Under the pieces are notes generated by a model, which saw only the letters and a list, made by a program, of their open reading frames with translations, did not search any database and was not told where the DNA came from. The position numbers and the translations under genes were made by a program. Source: Frankia sp. RB7 (GTDB taxonomy: Bacteria; Pseudomonadota; Alphaproteobacteria; Rhizobiales; Xanthobacteraceae). Taken from it: 38,330 nt of DNA. The stretch covers positions 1 to 38,330 of the forward strand of contig JAUEPE010000065.1 in assembly GCA_030403585.1 (NCBI GenBank). The letters are read 5' to 3'. This document shows, piece by piece, positions 8,444 through 16,520 of this stretch (the first letter of the stretch is position 1; each line of letters starts with the position of its first letter).

Positions 8444-9463
8444 CTATGAGGTCCCTGTATCGCGCCAAACACTTGCCTCGTAACCATCAATAACCTGGCT
8501 CGTGTGAGTAAATTCTTCCAGCTGACGCAGGGGCTCGATGACTTTTCTGGCGATGAGGACGGTGTTGGGCTCGGCGTGCTTTTGCATATGGCCCGCCACA
8601 TCGATGACCCTGTCGGAAATGGTCTCCAGAGGGGTCGAGTCGTCGAAATAGACGAGGCCGGCGTTGACACCGCAGCGGACGGAAAAATCGGCCTTCGTAA
8701 TCTTGACGTTGCGGTTAAACGTCTTGAGGCTTTTGATCACATCTTTGCCGGCCTGGCACGCATCCTCGACGTGAGCAAAGCAGGCCATGACGCCGTCGGG
8801 TGTCCAGGCTGACTTCAAAACACCGCGCGCCCGGAATATGCGCTCCACCAGCTTTCGGTATTCGGCAAAATCATACTGAACTGATGCCGGATCCTCGCCG
8901 GTCTTCATTTGAGCCGATCCGACAACGTCAACCGCTAGAAAGGCAACTTCCCGTCCGAACGAATCGAGCTTTTTCTTCGTTTCGGCAAACACACGCAGAA
9001 GATCTTGCCGATTCACCGCGTTGTCAGTCTCAGCGACCCTTAGGGTGCTCTCCAACTGCTTGTCGAGGGCCGAGCCGGGTTTGACGCCCTCCTTCTTGCG
9101 CCACTCCTGCGCGGAGGCTCTGAGTAGGCGCCGATTGAACGACTGTTGGCTCTTCTGGGCCAGAGACCCAACCACGAATGTGATGAGGATCGCGAGCCCG
9201 ATCAGAATCCAGTCAGAGCGGTCTGCTCCAGCAACGTTGGTAGGTATATAACGATGAAGGAGCGGTGCCGACTTCTTAAGAATGACGTCACGAGCGTCCA
9301 GCAGTGTCGCTGAGAAGCTGGCGCTCTTCGGATTATCGAAGAAAAGAAAAAGCTTGGGAGCAAGCAGGGTAAGCGCGAGGGCGAAAGTCGCAATTCCGAG
9401 TAATCGCCTTGCTGTGAAAAGAAAACTCACAACGAACGATTTCGGCGCTTCCCGATAGACCAC
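8444..9463 (-). CDS. Membrane protein with class III nucleotide cyclase-like domain
   Basis: A protein of 339 residues starting at a GTG with GGAG upstream. Two membrane segments (about 20-42 and 84-103) flank a periplasmic loop, and a helical linker leads to a class III cyclase-type domain from about residue 172. The first metal-binding region is present (AFLAVDVVGSAQ), and the second Asp is in TPDGVMACF. The transition-state Asn/Arg region reads DRVIDVAGHMQKHAEPN, so Asp stands where Asn is usual and the following Arg is not obvious. The protein may be a variant cyclase or an inactive, binding-only homologue. It lies in line with wecB and the NfrB-like gene, about 225 bases upstream, and may belong to the same regulon. 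Confidence 0.8.
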   Translation of the reverse strand: MVYREAPKSFVVSFLFTARRLLGIATFALALTLLAPKLFLFFDNPKSASFSATLLDARDVILKKSAPLLHRYIPTNVAGADRSDWILIGLAILITFVVGSLAQKSQQSFNRRLLRASAQEWRKKEGVKPGSALDKQLESTLRVAETDNAVNRQDLLRVFAETKKKLDSFGREVAFLAVDVVGSAQMKTGEDPASVQYDFAEYRKLVERIFRARGVLKSAWTPDGVMACFAHVEDACQAGKDVIKSLKTFNRNVKITKADFSVRCGVNAGLVYFDDSTPLETISDRVIDVAGHMQKHAEPNTVLIARKVIEPLRQLEEFTHTSQVIDGYEASVWRDTGTS

Positions 9464-10095
9464 TTAATTATCTCCAGATCGACCCAAGGCAAGGCGGGTT
9501 CCGGCGGACTATAGTCCGCGTGCGACAGCGGGCGCAATTACCCGGCGGCGTTCAAATCTGGGCGGCGTTTTGGCGGCTGAGGTAGCTGACCGAGACCCTC
9601 GAGGCGCGGACACGCAGGGTTATGAAGCTGGCATAAAATGGGCTTCGCGGCCCAAACCTGTTTCGACTGATTGTAACTCAACATGTGGAGTGCCTGGACG
9701 AGCGGGGCCCGGGCCGGTCAATCCGAGCATATTGCTGGCTTGCCACAGGAAGACACTGGTCGCGTCTAAAACCAATCCATCCGACCGGCCTTGTCCCGAC
9801 CCAGCGGTGAATGTTCCAAACAGCCCGGCGCCGAAGAGGTTGCCGGAATCACGATTAGGCGTTGAGCTGAAGGCCGAGGAAAGTGCCGAAGGCATAGGCG
9901 GGAAACGCAGCATTTGGGCGCTCGTTTAACCATAGTCCAAAGGCGAGAGCCGACGCCCACAATCCTGTTGCGCCGCACATTTAACGGGCCTAAGCTTAAA
10001 ATAGCTAATGAAAAGTTATTGGGACGTTTGTCAAAATCCGATTTGTGTGATTGATCCCCGTGATTAATTTGCCGTTAGAGATCTGGTGAAATTTG
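9464..10095. promoter_or_regulatory. Divergent region between cyclase-like gene and sugar transferase gene
   Basis: About 630 bases. The only candidate coding sequence is a 41-codon hydrophobic frame on the minus strand (9855-9980, listed separately). Other open frames here lack ribosome binding sites and overlap each other. The AT-rich part at about 9990-10095 lies directly before the sugar transferase and probably holds its promoter. Confidence 0.35.
9855..9980 (-). CDS. Candidate 41-residue hydrophobic protein or gene fragment
   Basis: A short frame from the ATG at 9980 to a TAA at 9855. It encodes a mostly hydrophobic, glycine- and alanine-rich peptide with WASALAFGLWLNERP followed by AYAFGTFLGLQLNA. 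The composition reads like one or two membrane helices of a real protein and unlike an antisense shadow. No good ribosome binding site precedes it, and stops close the frame upstream. It could be a small membrane protein or the remnant of a larger one. Confidence 0.25.
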   Translation of the reverse strand: MCGATGLWASALAFGLWLNERPNAAFPAYAFGTFLGLQLNA

Positions 10096-11559
10096 ATGTC
10101 GATTGGGTCGGATATTCGCGAGAAAACGCGTCAGGTCGACCAAGCAAACGGCCAAAGGGGAGCATTTTGGCCGTCGGACCTCATTCCGTATGTACTGTCT
10201 ACCTCGGACGCTCTCGTCATCATTTTGGCGAGCATCGGCGGCGGAATAGTCTACCATCTTGCCGCGGGCAGTCCCATACCGAGCCTGCTGCCGTGTTGCG
10301 CTGTCGGCCTTATGGCGGCGTTCATCTACATCCTGCGTATGAGCGGGATCGGGTATTATGACCTGCCGGATAGCGCCAAGCCTGGGGTCGAGATCACGCA
10401 AATCCTCGTTTGTTGGTTTAGTACCGGCATCTTGCTGGCGTTCTTTGCATTCATCCTGAAGATCGGCGGCGACTATTCGCGCGGCACTTTTTTTGCTTTC
10501 TACCTTGTGACACCGATCGGCCTCTTAGCCGTACGCAAGGCGACCAAGTTAAATTTGGCTGCCGCTGTTGCCAAGGGCGGGATCAGACGCAGGGATGCGG
10601 TCCTTGTCGGTGATCAGAACGAGCTTGCAGCTCTCGGGCCGAGAGATCGCCTCGCCTTGTTTGGGGCAACAGATGTCAAAGAGTTTCGACTGAGCACTGC
10701 GGTCGATAGCCAGCAGCGCTTGGCTGCCGACAAGAGTGTATTCGACCAAGTAGGGGGGTTCGTTCGTCGCAACAACTGCCGGGAAGTGCTTTTGGTGCTT
10801 CCCTGGAATGATGATGCGAGAATTGAATTCGCCCGTGAGAAGGTCAAGAACTTGCCGGTTTCCTCGCGGCTTCTGCCGGATCTGCACGTCCGATCGCTAT
10901 CGAATTTCGTGTCGTCGGCGCGCCAACGGGTGCTCGCGGTCGAAATTCAGCGTGCTCCGCTCAGCGCGGTCGAGCGGGTCGTGAAGCGTGCCATGGATAT
11001 CATGGTCGCCGGACCCGCCTTGGCTGGGCTGTTTCCAGTCTTCGTTCTCACGGCGATCGCCATCAAATTGGATAGCGAAGGGCCGGTCATTTTCCGTCAG
11101 CGCCGCAAAGGCTTTAACGGCAAAGAGTTCGTCATGCTGAAATTCCGCACCATGAGGGTGCAGGAAGACGGGCCCGTAGTGGTCCAAGCGAGTCGGCAGG
11201 ATCCGCGCGTGACGTCGATTGGGCGCTTCCTGCGGGCAGCTAGCATCGACGAACTGCCGCAATTACTGAACGTTCTCACCGGTGAGATGTCGCTGATCGG
11301 TCCCCGACCGCATGCCCTTGCCCATGACAGCTATTTCGAGAAGATTCTCGAAGACTACGCCTTCCGGCATCATGTGAAGCCGGGGCTGACGGGATGGGCG
11401 CAGTGCAACGGCTCCCGAGGCGCCACGCCCACCGTGGAGGCCATCGCTGAGCGCGTGAAACTTGACCTTTGGTACGTCAACAATTGGAGCCTTTGGCTCG
11501 ACGTCCAGATCCTGATTAAGACCTTCTTCGAGGTGGCGCGAAAGCGAAACGCTTATTAG
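10096..11559 (+). CDS. Exopolysaccharide polyprenyl-phosphate sugar-1-phosphate transferase
   Basis: This initiating enzyme for exopolysaccharide repeat units transfers a hexose-1-phosphate from a UDP-sugar to undecaprenyl phosphate in the inner membrane (WcaJ/ExoY/PssY superfamily). The N-terminal half has about four membrane segments between residues 30 and 155. A nucleotide-binding-like middle domain follows. The bacterial sugar transferase domain runs from about residue 294 (VVKRAMDIMVAGPALAG) to the end. Hallmarks are FRQRRKGFNGKEF, MLKFRTM, DELPQLLNVLTGEMSLIGPR and KPGLTGWAQCNGSRG. The start is the ATG at 10096, with a weak GGTGA before it. A hairpin terminator follows at 11581. The sugar transferred cannot be read from the sequence. 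Confidence 0.93.
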   Translation: MSIGSDIREKTRQVDQANGQRGAFWPSDLIPYVLSTSDALVIILASIGGGIVYHLAAGSPIPSLLPCCAVGLMAAFIYILRMSGIGYYDLPDSAKPGVEITQILVCWFSTGILLAFFAFILKIGGDYSRGTFFAFYLVTPIGLLAVRKATKLNLAAAVAKGGIRRRDAVLVGDQNELAALGPRDRLALFGATDVKEFRLSTAVDSQQRLAADKSVFDQVGGFVRRNNCREVLLVLPWNDDARIEFAREKVKNLPVSSRLLPDLHVRSLSNFVSSARQRVLAVEIQRAPLSAVERVVKRAMDIMVAGPALAGLFPVFVLTAIAIKLDSEGPVIFRQRRKGFNGKEFVMLKFRTMRVQEDGPVVVQASRQDPRVTSIGRFLRAASIDELPQLLNVLTGEMSLIGPRPHALAHDSYFEKILEDYAFRHHVKPGLTGWAQCNGSRGATPTVEAIAERVKLDLWYVNNWSLWLDVQILIKTFFEVARKRNAY

Positions 11560-11580
11560 GACGAGAATTACCCGTAGATC

Positions 11581-11605
11581 GCAACCGTAAGGTTGCCTCT
11601 GTTTT
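11581..11605 (+). terminator. Rho-independent terminator after the sugar transferase
   Basis: A perfect 6-bp stem (GCAACC/GGTTGC) closes a GTAA loop 21 bases after the stop codon. It is followed by CTCTGTTTT. The stem is short but well placed. Confidence 0.55.
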
Positions 11606-11807
11606 GTGACATCAATTCGCCAACAACTTCTTTTTACCTCTTTACTTTCAGTCGCTTACTATCATTGCCGCGCAGCGGAGCGCCAGCTTTGCGCCGACGG
11701 AAATAAATCGCAGTTGGAAAAAACAAGAGAAATGGAACATCATTCAATTTATCGAATCATAATGTGCTCAGTTCACGCAGCCGAGGCTGCTACGCCACGA
11801 CGGACGG

Positions 11808-12137
11808 ATGAAGAAGCCCAATCTAGAAAGCATGTCGCTGGATGAGCTCTGGCAACTGCACGAGGAGCTCAATGAGCTCTTGTCGGTAAGGTTGAACGCC
11901 GAGAAGCGAGCTCTTGAAAAGCGGTTGGCGCAGCTTCGCCGTGAAAACGAGGCCGCCAATGCGCCTGCTGCTCCCCCATCGCGAGAGCGAAGGCCTTATC
12001 CCCAGGTTCACCCCAAGTATCGCAATCTGAATGCTCCTTACGAGACATGGTCGGGGCGGGGAAAGCAGCCGAAATGGCTTACGGCCGCGCTGCGGACTGG
12101 TCGCTCGATCGACGACTTCCTGATCTCAAGCGGCTAG
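11808..12137 (+). CDS. H-NS-like nucleoid-associated protein
   Basis: A protein of 109 residues with the two-part H-NS plan. A charged coiled-coil region (about 8-50, LDELWQLHEELNELLSVRLN) should mediate dimerisation. A proline-rich linker leads to a C-terminal DNA-binding domain with HPKYRNLNAP, TWSGRGKQPKWLTAAL and SIDDFLI. The GRGKQPKW segment corresponds to the AT-hook-like loop that reads the minor groove of AT-rich DNA. Such proteins silence horizontally acquired or surface-structure genes. Its position between glycan and secretion genes makes local regulation plausible but unproven. No strong ribosome binding site is seen, only GGACGG just before the ATG. Confidence 0.88.
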   Translation: MKKPNLESMSLDELWQLHEELNELLSVRLNAEKRALEKRLAQLRRENEAANAPAAPPSRERRPYPQVHPKYRNLNAPYETWSGRGKQPKWLTAALRTGRSIDDFLISSG

Positions 12138-12209
12138 CTTCGATCCCGGTATCGTCCAGGTGTATGGGGAGAGCCGGCAAGCATCCCCGTTCAAAGACAG
12201 GAGGCTCTC

Positions 12210-12452
12210 GTGAGACTTGTTTTGGCCCTGATCGTCGGCCTCACATTGCCTCAGTTCGCACAGGCATCGTCTGAAAATTTCAGCCGCGCGAAGCTCAGGC
12301 TTGCCGATGCGGCGAGTGATGCCTGCGTCGCCAATTGCGATAATCAGAATGCGGCCTGCAAGCGAGTCTGTCCGACCACCCTCGGCGCTCCATGTTTCGC
12401 GTCTTGTGACAGCCAGGCGCAAGTCTGCCGTCAGAGCTGCCGGCCCAGGTAA
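12210..12452 (+). CDS. Small secreted protein with two CX3C-X6-CX3C modules
   Basis: A protein of 80 residues starting at GTG, with an excellent AGGAGG five bases ahead. Residues 1-19 are a signal peptide ending in AQA-S. The mature part has eight cysteines at 39, 43, 50, 54 and 62, 66, 73, 77: two copies of CX3C-X6-CX3C separated by seven residues (ACVANCDNQNAACKRVC and PCFASCDSQAQVCRQSC). Each copy looks like an antiparallel helical hairpin held by two disulfides, or a metal site. I know no named family for it. It lies between the H-NS-like gene and gspD and would be exported to the periplasm, possibly as a T2SS substrate or envelope factor (inference). Confidence 0.8.
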   Translation: MRLVLALIVGLTLPQFAQASSENFSRAKLRLADAASDACVANCDNQNAACKRVCPTTLGAPCFASCDSQAQVCRQSCRPR

Positions 12453-12758
12453 AGATCGGCCGGACTGCTGGTCCGCTATCTGGAACTACGGGTAAATCTG
12501 AGCGACCGACCGTCGGCTTCTCCACAGCTCCTCGTCGCTCGACCGAGCGTGCCCTCCAGTTCATCGCGCGGAGAGGTCCGAGTTGGGAGAAGGGTCTGCG
12601 CCGGCTCAGTTTTGCCCTCTACCTGGAATGTGGCCTTCCCCTGGAGAGATCCCGCGGCCGGAACGGCTTTTACGATGGGTTAACCATGATGATTTACCCA
12701 TTGTTTACGCTCGAATTCCCGCGCGTGCGTCTTTCCATGTTCGGAGCCCCTTTTGCCG
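12453..12758 (+). promoter_or_regulatory. Upstream region of the T2SS locus
   Basis: About 300 bases before gspD without a supported gene. The AT-richest stretch, about 12675-12715 (TTAACCATGATGATTTACCC and on), is the likeliest promoter position. GGAG at 12742 lies 13 bases before the ATG chosen for gspD, and seven bases before an in-frame TTG at 12753. Confidence 0.35.
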
Positions 12759-14996
12759 ATGTCTCGTGGCCCTCTCACGGGTTCTGTGGTTTGCCTGCTT
12801 GCAAGCCTCGTCGCCGGCTGTGGCGCCCCAGGAATCGTTAGTCCAACCCTGAACGCTCAGCCCAAGCTATCCGGCCAGCCGGTGTCCATGGAGGCGAACG
12901 CTCAGGATCTGATGCCAACGGGCGCTATTGCGCTGCCAACACCCTCGTCGAGGGCGGTCGCCAGCGTTGAGGGAGGCGATGGTCAGATGATCGGCTCGGC
13001 AGCGGCCAAGCCGAGTTCCGTGGCTAGCAACGGCAATGTGGTCCTCAATCTAGCCAACGTTCCCCTACAGCAGGCCGCCAAGACGGTCCTGGGTGATCTG
13101 CTTGGCGTCAATTATGTGGTCGATCCCCGGGTCGACGGGGTTGTGTCGGTTCAGACCAGTCGCCCGGTCTCCAAAGCGGACGCCCTCGAACTCTTCCAGA
13201 CAGCCATCGCACCTATCGGCGCAGTTTTGGTGCAGAATCGCGGGATCTACCGGATCGCTCCAGCCGACCAGGCTGCGACGGGGTCGGTGACCACCATCCG
13301 GGATGCCACCAGCAGTGCGGTTACGGGAAGTAGCATCCGCATCGTGCAGCTGAAATACGTGGCCGCTACCGAAGTGGCGCGTGTGCTTGAACCGATGGTT
13401 CCGAAGGGGGCTATCGTACAGGCCGACGACGCACGCAACATCATCGCGTTGAAGGGCTCGCAGGCCGAAATCGACAGTATGCTCGACTCGGTTTCGATCT
13501 TTGATGTCGATGTCATGAAAGGCATGTCGTTTGCGGTGGTGCCCGTCAAGGCCGCTCAGCCTGAAAAGATGGTTGACGAGCTGAAAGCGGTATTTGCCTC
13601 GGACAAGGAAGGCCCCCTGAAGGGGAGGGTGCGGTTCATTCCCAACACGAGGCTTGGCGCGATCCTGGTCGTTACCTCCAATCCGAGTTACATCCCGCGC
13701 GCGCAATCCTGGATCAGGCGTCTTGATGCCCGCGCTAGCGGCACAGAACCGCAACTGCACGTCTATCAGGTCCAGAACCGAACAGCCGGCGAACTCGCCG
13801 GAATCCTTCAGTCAATGTTCTCACAAGAGATGAAGGTGGTGCGCCCGACGAGCCGTAACGTCTCGCCGAAATCGAAGCAAGTCTCCTTCGGAGGCGACTC
13901 AATGAAATCTTCCGCGGCCGGCATCGGTGCTACTGATCCCACTATGCAAGCCGGATTGGGGAAGAGTGCCGACCCGATGGCAGCATCACGCTCCTCAAAC
14001 AACGATCTCGACGGCTCGGCGACTGATATGGCGGATAACAACGCCACATCCAATACTGGCGCAGAGCCGATGATGAAGATCGTTGCTGACGACACCAAGA
14101 ACTCCCTGCTGATCATGGCGAACGATCGCGACTTCCAGCGCGTGCTGCGTGTCGTGCAGGGTCTCGACGTGGTCGCGAGCCAGGTCTTGATCGAGGCCGT
14201 GATCGCTGAGGTGTCGCTCAATGACGACCTTCAGTTCGGGCTGCAGTGGCAGTTTGCCAAGAATGGAACTCCGGCGGCTACATTCTCGAACGCTGCCACG
14301 GGAGCCGTGGCAGCTGCGTTTCCTGGGTTCAATTATGCCGTCAACACCGCGAACATTGCTGCAACGCTCAGCGCGCTGAACGCGCTGACGCATGTTAACA
14401 TCATCTCGACGCCGTCGCTGATGGTGCTCGATAACAAGACGGCGCGGCTTCAAATCGGTGATCAAGTTCCGATCACGACGCAGACGGCGACGAGCACGGT
14501 CACCTCCCAGACAGCGATCGTAAACTCCATCACGATGCAGGATACCGGCGTTATTCTTTCAGTGACGCCGCGGATCAACGAGAGTGGTCGCGTACAGCTC
14601 GATATCGAACAGGAAGTTAGCAGTGTCGTGAAAACGACGACCTCAAACATCGATTCTCCGACTATTCAGCAGCGTCGCGTCAAAACGACGGTTGTCGTGA
14701 ATGATGGCGAAGTCCTAGCGCTCGGCGGCATGATCCAGGACAGTGCTAACAAGAGCAGCAACCAGTTACCGATCCTGGGAGACATTCCCGGTATCGGAGC
14801 ATTATTCTCGAACAGGACCAACTCGGTTCAGAAGACCGAGCTTGTTATCCTGATTACCCCGAAAGTGGTTCGTGATGGCACCGAGAGCCGGTTGGTCACC
14901 GAAGAGTATCGGCGCAAGATGAATGTTTACATGACACACGCTTCGACACGCGAGCGGGCGCCCCTTAATACGGCTCAGCGCCTGGTGACGCCGTGA
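12759..14996 (+). CDS. gspD: Type II secretion system secretin GspD, predicted lipoprotein
   Basis: The outer-membrane channel of the T2SS, 745 residues from the ATG at 12759. The N-terminus is a lipoprotein signal ending in LVAGC, so Cys21 should be acylated. The N0 domain begins near residue 93 (VVLNLANVPLQQAAKTVLGD) and is followed by N1-N3 repeats (IRIVQLKYVAATEVARVLEP, FAVVPVKAAQPEKMV, HVYQVQNRTAGELAGIL). N3 contains a long Ser/Asn/Asp-rich insertion (about 370-440). The secretin core runs from about residue 470 (VLIEAVIAEVSL) through VPITTQTATST, DTGVILSVTPRI and LALGGMIQDS to LVILITPKVVRD. Lipidated secretins such as HxcQ of Pseudomonas can reach the outer membrane without a pilotin (family knowledge). 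It heads the locus and overlaps the next gene. Confidence 0.95.
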   Translation: MSRGPLTGSVVCLLASLVAGCGAPGIVSPTLNAQPKLSGQPVSMEANAQDLMPTGAIALPTPSSRAVASVEGGDGQMIGSAAAKPSSVASNGNVVLNLANVPLQQAAKTVLGDLLGVNYVVDPRVDGVVSVQTSRPVSKADALELFQTAIAPIGAVLVQNRGIYRIAPADQAATGSVTTIRDATSSAVTGSSIRIVQLKYVAATEVARVLEPMVPKGAIVQADDARNIIALKGSQAEIDSMLDSVSIFDVDVMKGMSFAVVPVKAAQPEKMVDELKAVFASDKEGPLKGRVRFIPNTRLGAILVVTSNPSYIPRAQSWIRRLDARASGTEPQLHVYQVQNRTAGELAGILQSMFSQEMKVVRPTSRNVSPKSKQVSFGGDSMKSSAAGIGATDPTMQAGLGKSADPMAASRSSNNDLDGSATDMADNNATSNTGAEPMMKIVADDTKNSLLIMANDRDFQRVLRVVQGLDVVASQVLIEAVIAEVSLNDDLQFGLQWQFAKNGTPAATFSNAATGAVAAAFPGFNYAVNTANIAATLSALNALTHVNIISTPSLMVLDNKTARLQIGDQVPITTQTATSTVTSQTAIVNSITMQDTGVILSVTPRINESGRVQLDIEQEVSSVVKTTTSNIDSPTIQQRRVKTTVVVNDGEVLALGGMIQDSANKSSNQLPILGDIPGIGALFSNRTNSVQKTELVILITPKVVRDGTESRLVTEEYRRKMNVYMTHASTRERAPLNTAQRLVTP

Positions 14997-15424
14997 TATG
15001 GTCCGCTCCCACGGCTTCCTGGTGGTGTGGGGTCTGCGCATTGCCGCTTCTATTGTCCGGCTGTGTGACTGAACAGCCTTACGCTATCGAGCCTCCACCG
15101 CCCTATATGCTCCTGCCGGTCGACGAAGCCATGTCCTGCAATGCGATCGCTGGATCGTTTCGCTTTTCGGTCAAGCGTGCTGCTCGCCTCGAATACTGGC
15201 TCGCGGCAGGATCTCTGGCGGGCTATGATTCCGACCGATTTCCGCTCGATGCACCCAAGCAGTTAGCTGAAGAACGTCGGCGGTTGGATGCTCTGACCGA
15301 TCTTCAGCGTATGAAGGGATGCACGGTGCTCGAGCCGGGTCCCGCTGTAGCCGAGGAGAGAGAGCGGTTAGAAGAGTCGGCGAGAAACTCCAGGCCTCAG
15401 CCGGTTCTTCGGTCAAAGGGATGA
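14993..15424 (+). CDS. T2SS-linked lipoprotein of unknown function
   Basis: A protein of 143 residues starting at a GTG that overlaps the gspD stop (GTGA), so translation is likely coupled to gspD. Residues 1-23 form a lipoprotein signal with LLSGC, which makes Cys24 the acylated residue. The mature part starts with a proline-rich stretch (EPPPPYMLLPVDEAMSCNA). It continues as charged helix, including LDALTDLQRMKGC, and ends basic. Two further cysteines (in MSCNA and MKGC) could form a disulfide. I recognise no family. The position fits a pilotin-like or secretin-stabilising protein, but there is no sequence match to GspS or AspS, so this is inference. Confidence 0.75.
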   Translation: MIWSAPTASWWCGVCALPLLLSGCVTEQPYAIEPPPPYMLLPVDEAMSCNAIAGSFRFSVKRAARLEYWLAAGSLAGYDSDRFPLDAPKQLAEERRRLDALTDLQRMKGCTVLEPGPAVAEERERLEESARNSRPQPVLRSKG

Positions 15425-15444
15425 ACGGTCTTATTGCTTCGGCT

Positions 15445-16374
15445 TTATAGCTTGATGCAAGTCTGGACCGGGCCGCTACTTGGCAGTCGGCTTGCGGCAG
15501 CGCCCGTGATGATGTCGCCGCGACGCCATTCGCGGATGATGTAGGGTTGAGCGGAGGCCGCTCCAAACGACACCAGAGCCTCCCGAATGTACCTTGACCG
15601 GTCGCTCGCACGGATGTCGACCCGAATAGTGAAGCTCCCGGGCAGCGTCGGGCGTCTGGCTTCGGCCCGCCCTGGATCAAGGCCCATCAGCTGCCGCAAG
15701 GCTGGCGTCATTGCCTCCGGCATAGGCTCGACCCGACCCGAGACAGTGGTCGTGTAGCGGATAGCAGAACGGAGTAGTGCGGGCGACATGCCGTCGATCT
15801 GATCCAGCTCCAGGGTAGTCGAAAATCCAGAACTTTTGATGTCGTTTCCCGAATTTGTCGTTGCGGTCTGATTGGCTGAGGGCGGAGTTTGATTAGCGGT
15901 CTCTTTGCGCTGGAGTGACTTCCGGAAATTGACGACGTTCTGCGCAATTCTGTCCCCAAGCGGCTTGTCCTGCGCGGCTGCCACGAAAAAACGCTCGAGT
16001 GTCGGGAGACCGGCGGCATTGATGTCGATCTTGCCGACTTCCTCTTCGACGACTATTTCGGCCTGCTCGCCTCCCGGCATTCGGCAATTCTTTGGAAAGC
16101 TGGTATTTGGCGTCGGCGAGAGAATGCTTGCGATAGCAAAATTCACCGCGCTTTCCGCAGCTGCCGCCGACGCAAGCACGGAGCCGTCGGCCAGCGCGGC
16201 CCTGGCGCGATAACGAGCGCCAACGATCACGGCTGCGCCGAGTAGCGTGAGGAGACCAAGACCCCAGATTACCGTAATCAATGCGAAGCCGTGGCGTCCA
16301 CAGGAGCCCGGGGGAGGCCGTTTCAGGATGTCGCGCCGCCGCCGCATGCGGCGACATGCAGGCGCAATCGACAT
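15445..16374 (-). CDS. gspK: T2SS minor pseudopilin GspK, on the opposite strand
   Basis: The large minor pseudopilin that caps the pseudopilus tip with GspI and GspJ. A basic leader ends in RHG, then FALITVIWGLGLLTLL, so prepilin peptidase would cut between Gly29 and Phe30. The usual Glu at position 5 is Thr, as is normal for GspK. The periplasmic part contains EEEVGKIDINAAGLPTLERF, the helical insertion typical of GspK, and later DQIDGMSPALL. About 309 residues from the ATG at 16374. A TTG at 16389, with GAGG seven bases ahead, is an alternative start. The gene faces the lipoprotein gene and is divergent from gspE, unlike usual T2SS operons where gspK follows gspJ. Confidence 0.9.
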   Translation of the reverse strand: MSIAPACRRMRRRRDILKRPPPGSCGRHGFALITVIWGLGLLTLLGAAVIVGARYRARAALADGSVLASAAAAESAVNFAIASILSPTPNTSFPKNCRMPGGEQAEIVVEEEVGKIDINAAGLPTLERFFVAAAQDKPLGDRIAQNVVNFRKSLQRKETANQTPPSANQTATTNSGNDIKSSGFSTTLELDQIDGMSPALLRSAIRYTTTVSGRVEPMPEAMTPALRQLMGLDPGRAEARRPTLPGSFTIRVDIRASDRSRYIREALVSFGAASAQPYIIREWRRGDIITGAAASRLPSSGPVQTCIKL

Positions 16375-16520
16375 GGATCGTGCTTGCAAGGATTGGCCTC
16401 GTTAGCCGCATCGATTACGAGTTCGTAAATGAAAATGGCAAATAAAGTATGAAAAGCCTTAATTAACAAAATCGTTCTAGCGTGAGGGTTGATACTCAGT
16501 GTCAGGATCTCCGAGAACCC
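16375..16520. promoter_or_regulatory. Divergent promoter region between gspK and gspE
   Basis: 146 bases between two divergent T2SS genes, with a markedly AT-rich core at about 16425-16475 (AAATGAAAATGGCAAATAAA, then AGCCTTAATTAACAAAATCG). The palindrome TTAATTAA lies at the centre. The region must carry promoters for gspK and for the gspE-to-gspO run, and it would be a natural site for H-NS-like control. No definite -35/-10 pair is claimed. Confidence 0.5.

Noticed and set aside
11606..11845. 79-codon frame before the H-NS-like gene
   Set aside because: It starts right after the sugar transferase terminator, has no ribosome binding site, runs into the H-NS-like gene in another frame and has no protein-like pattern.
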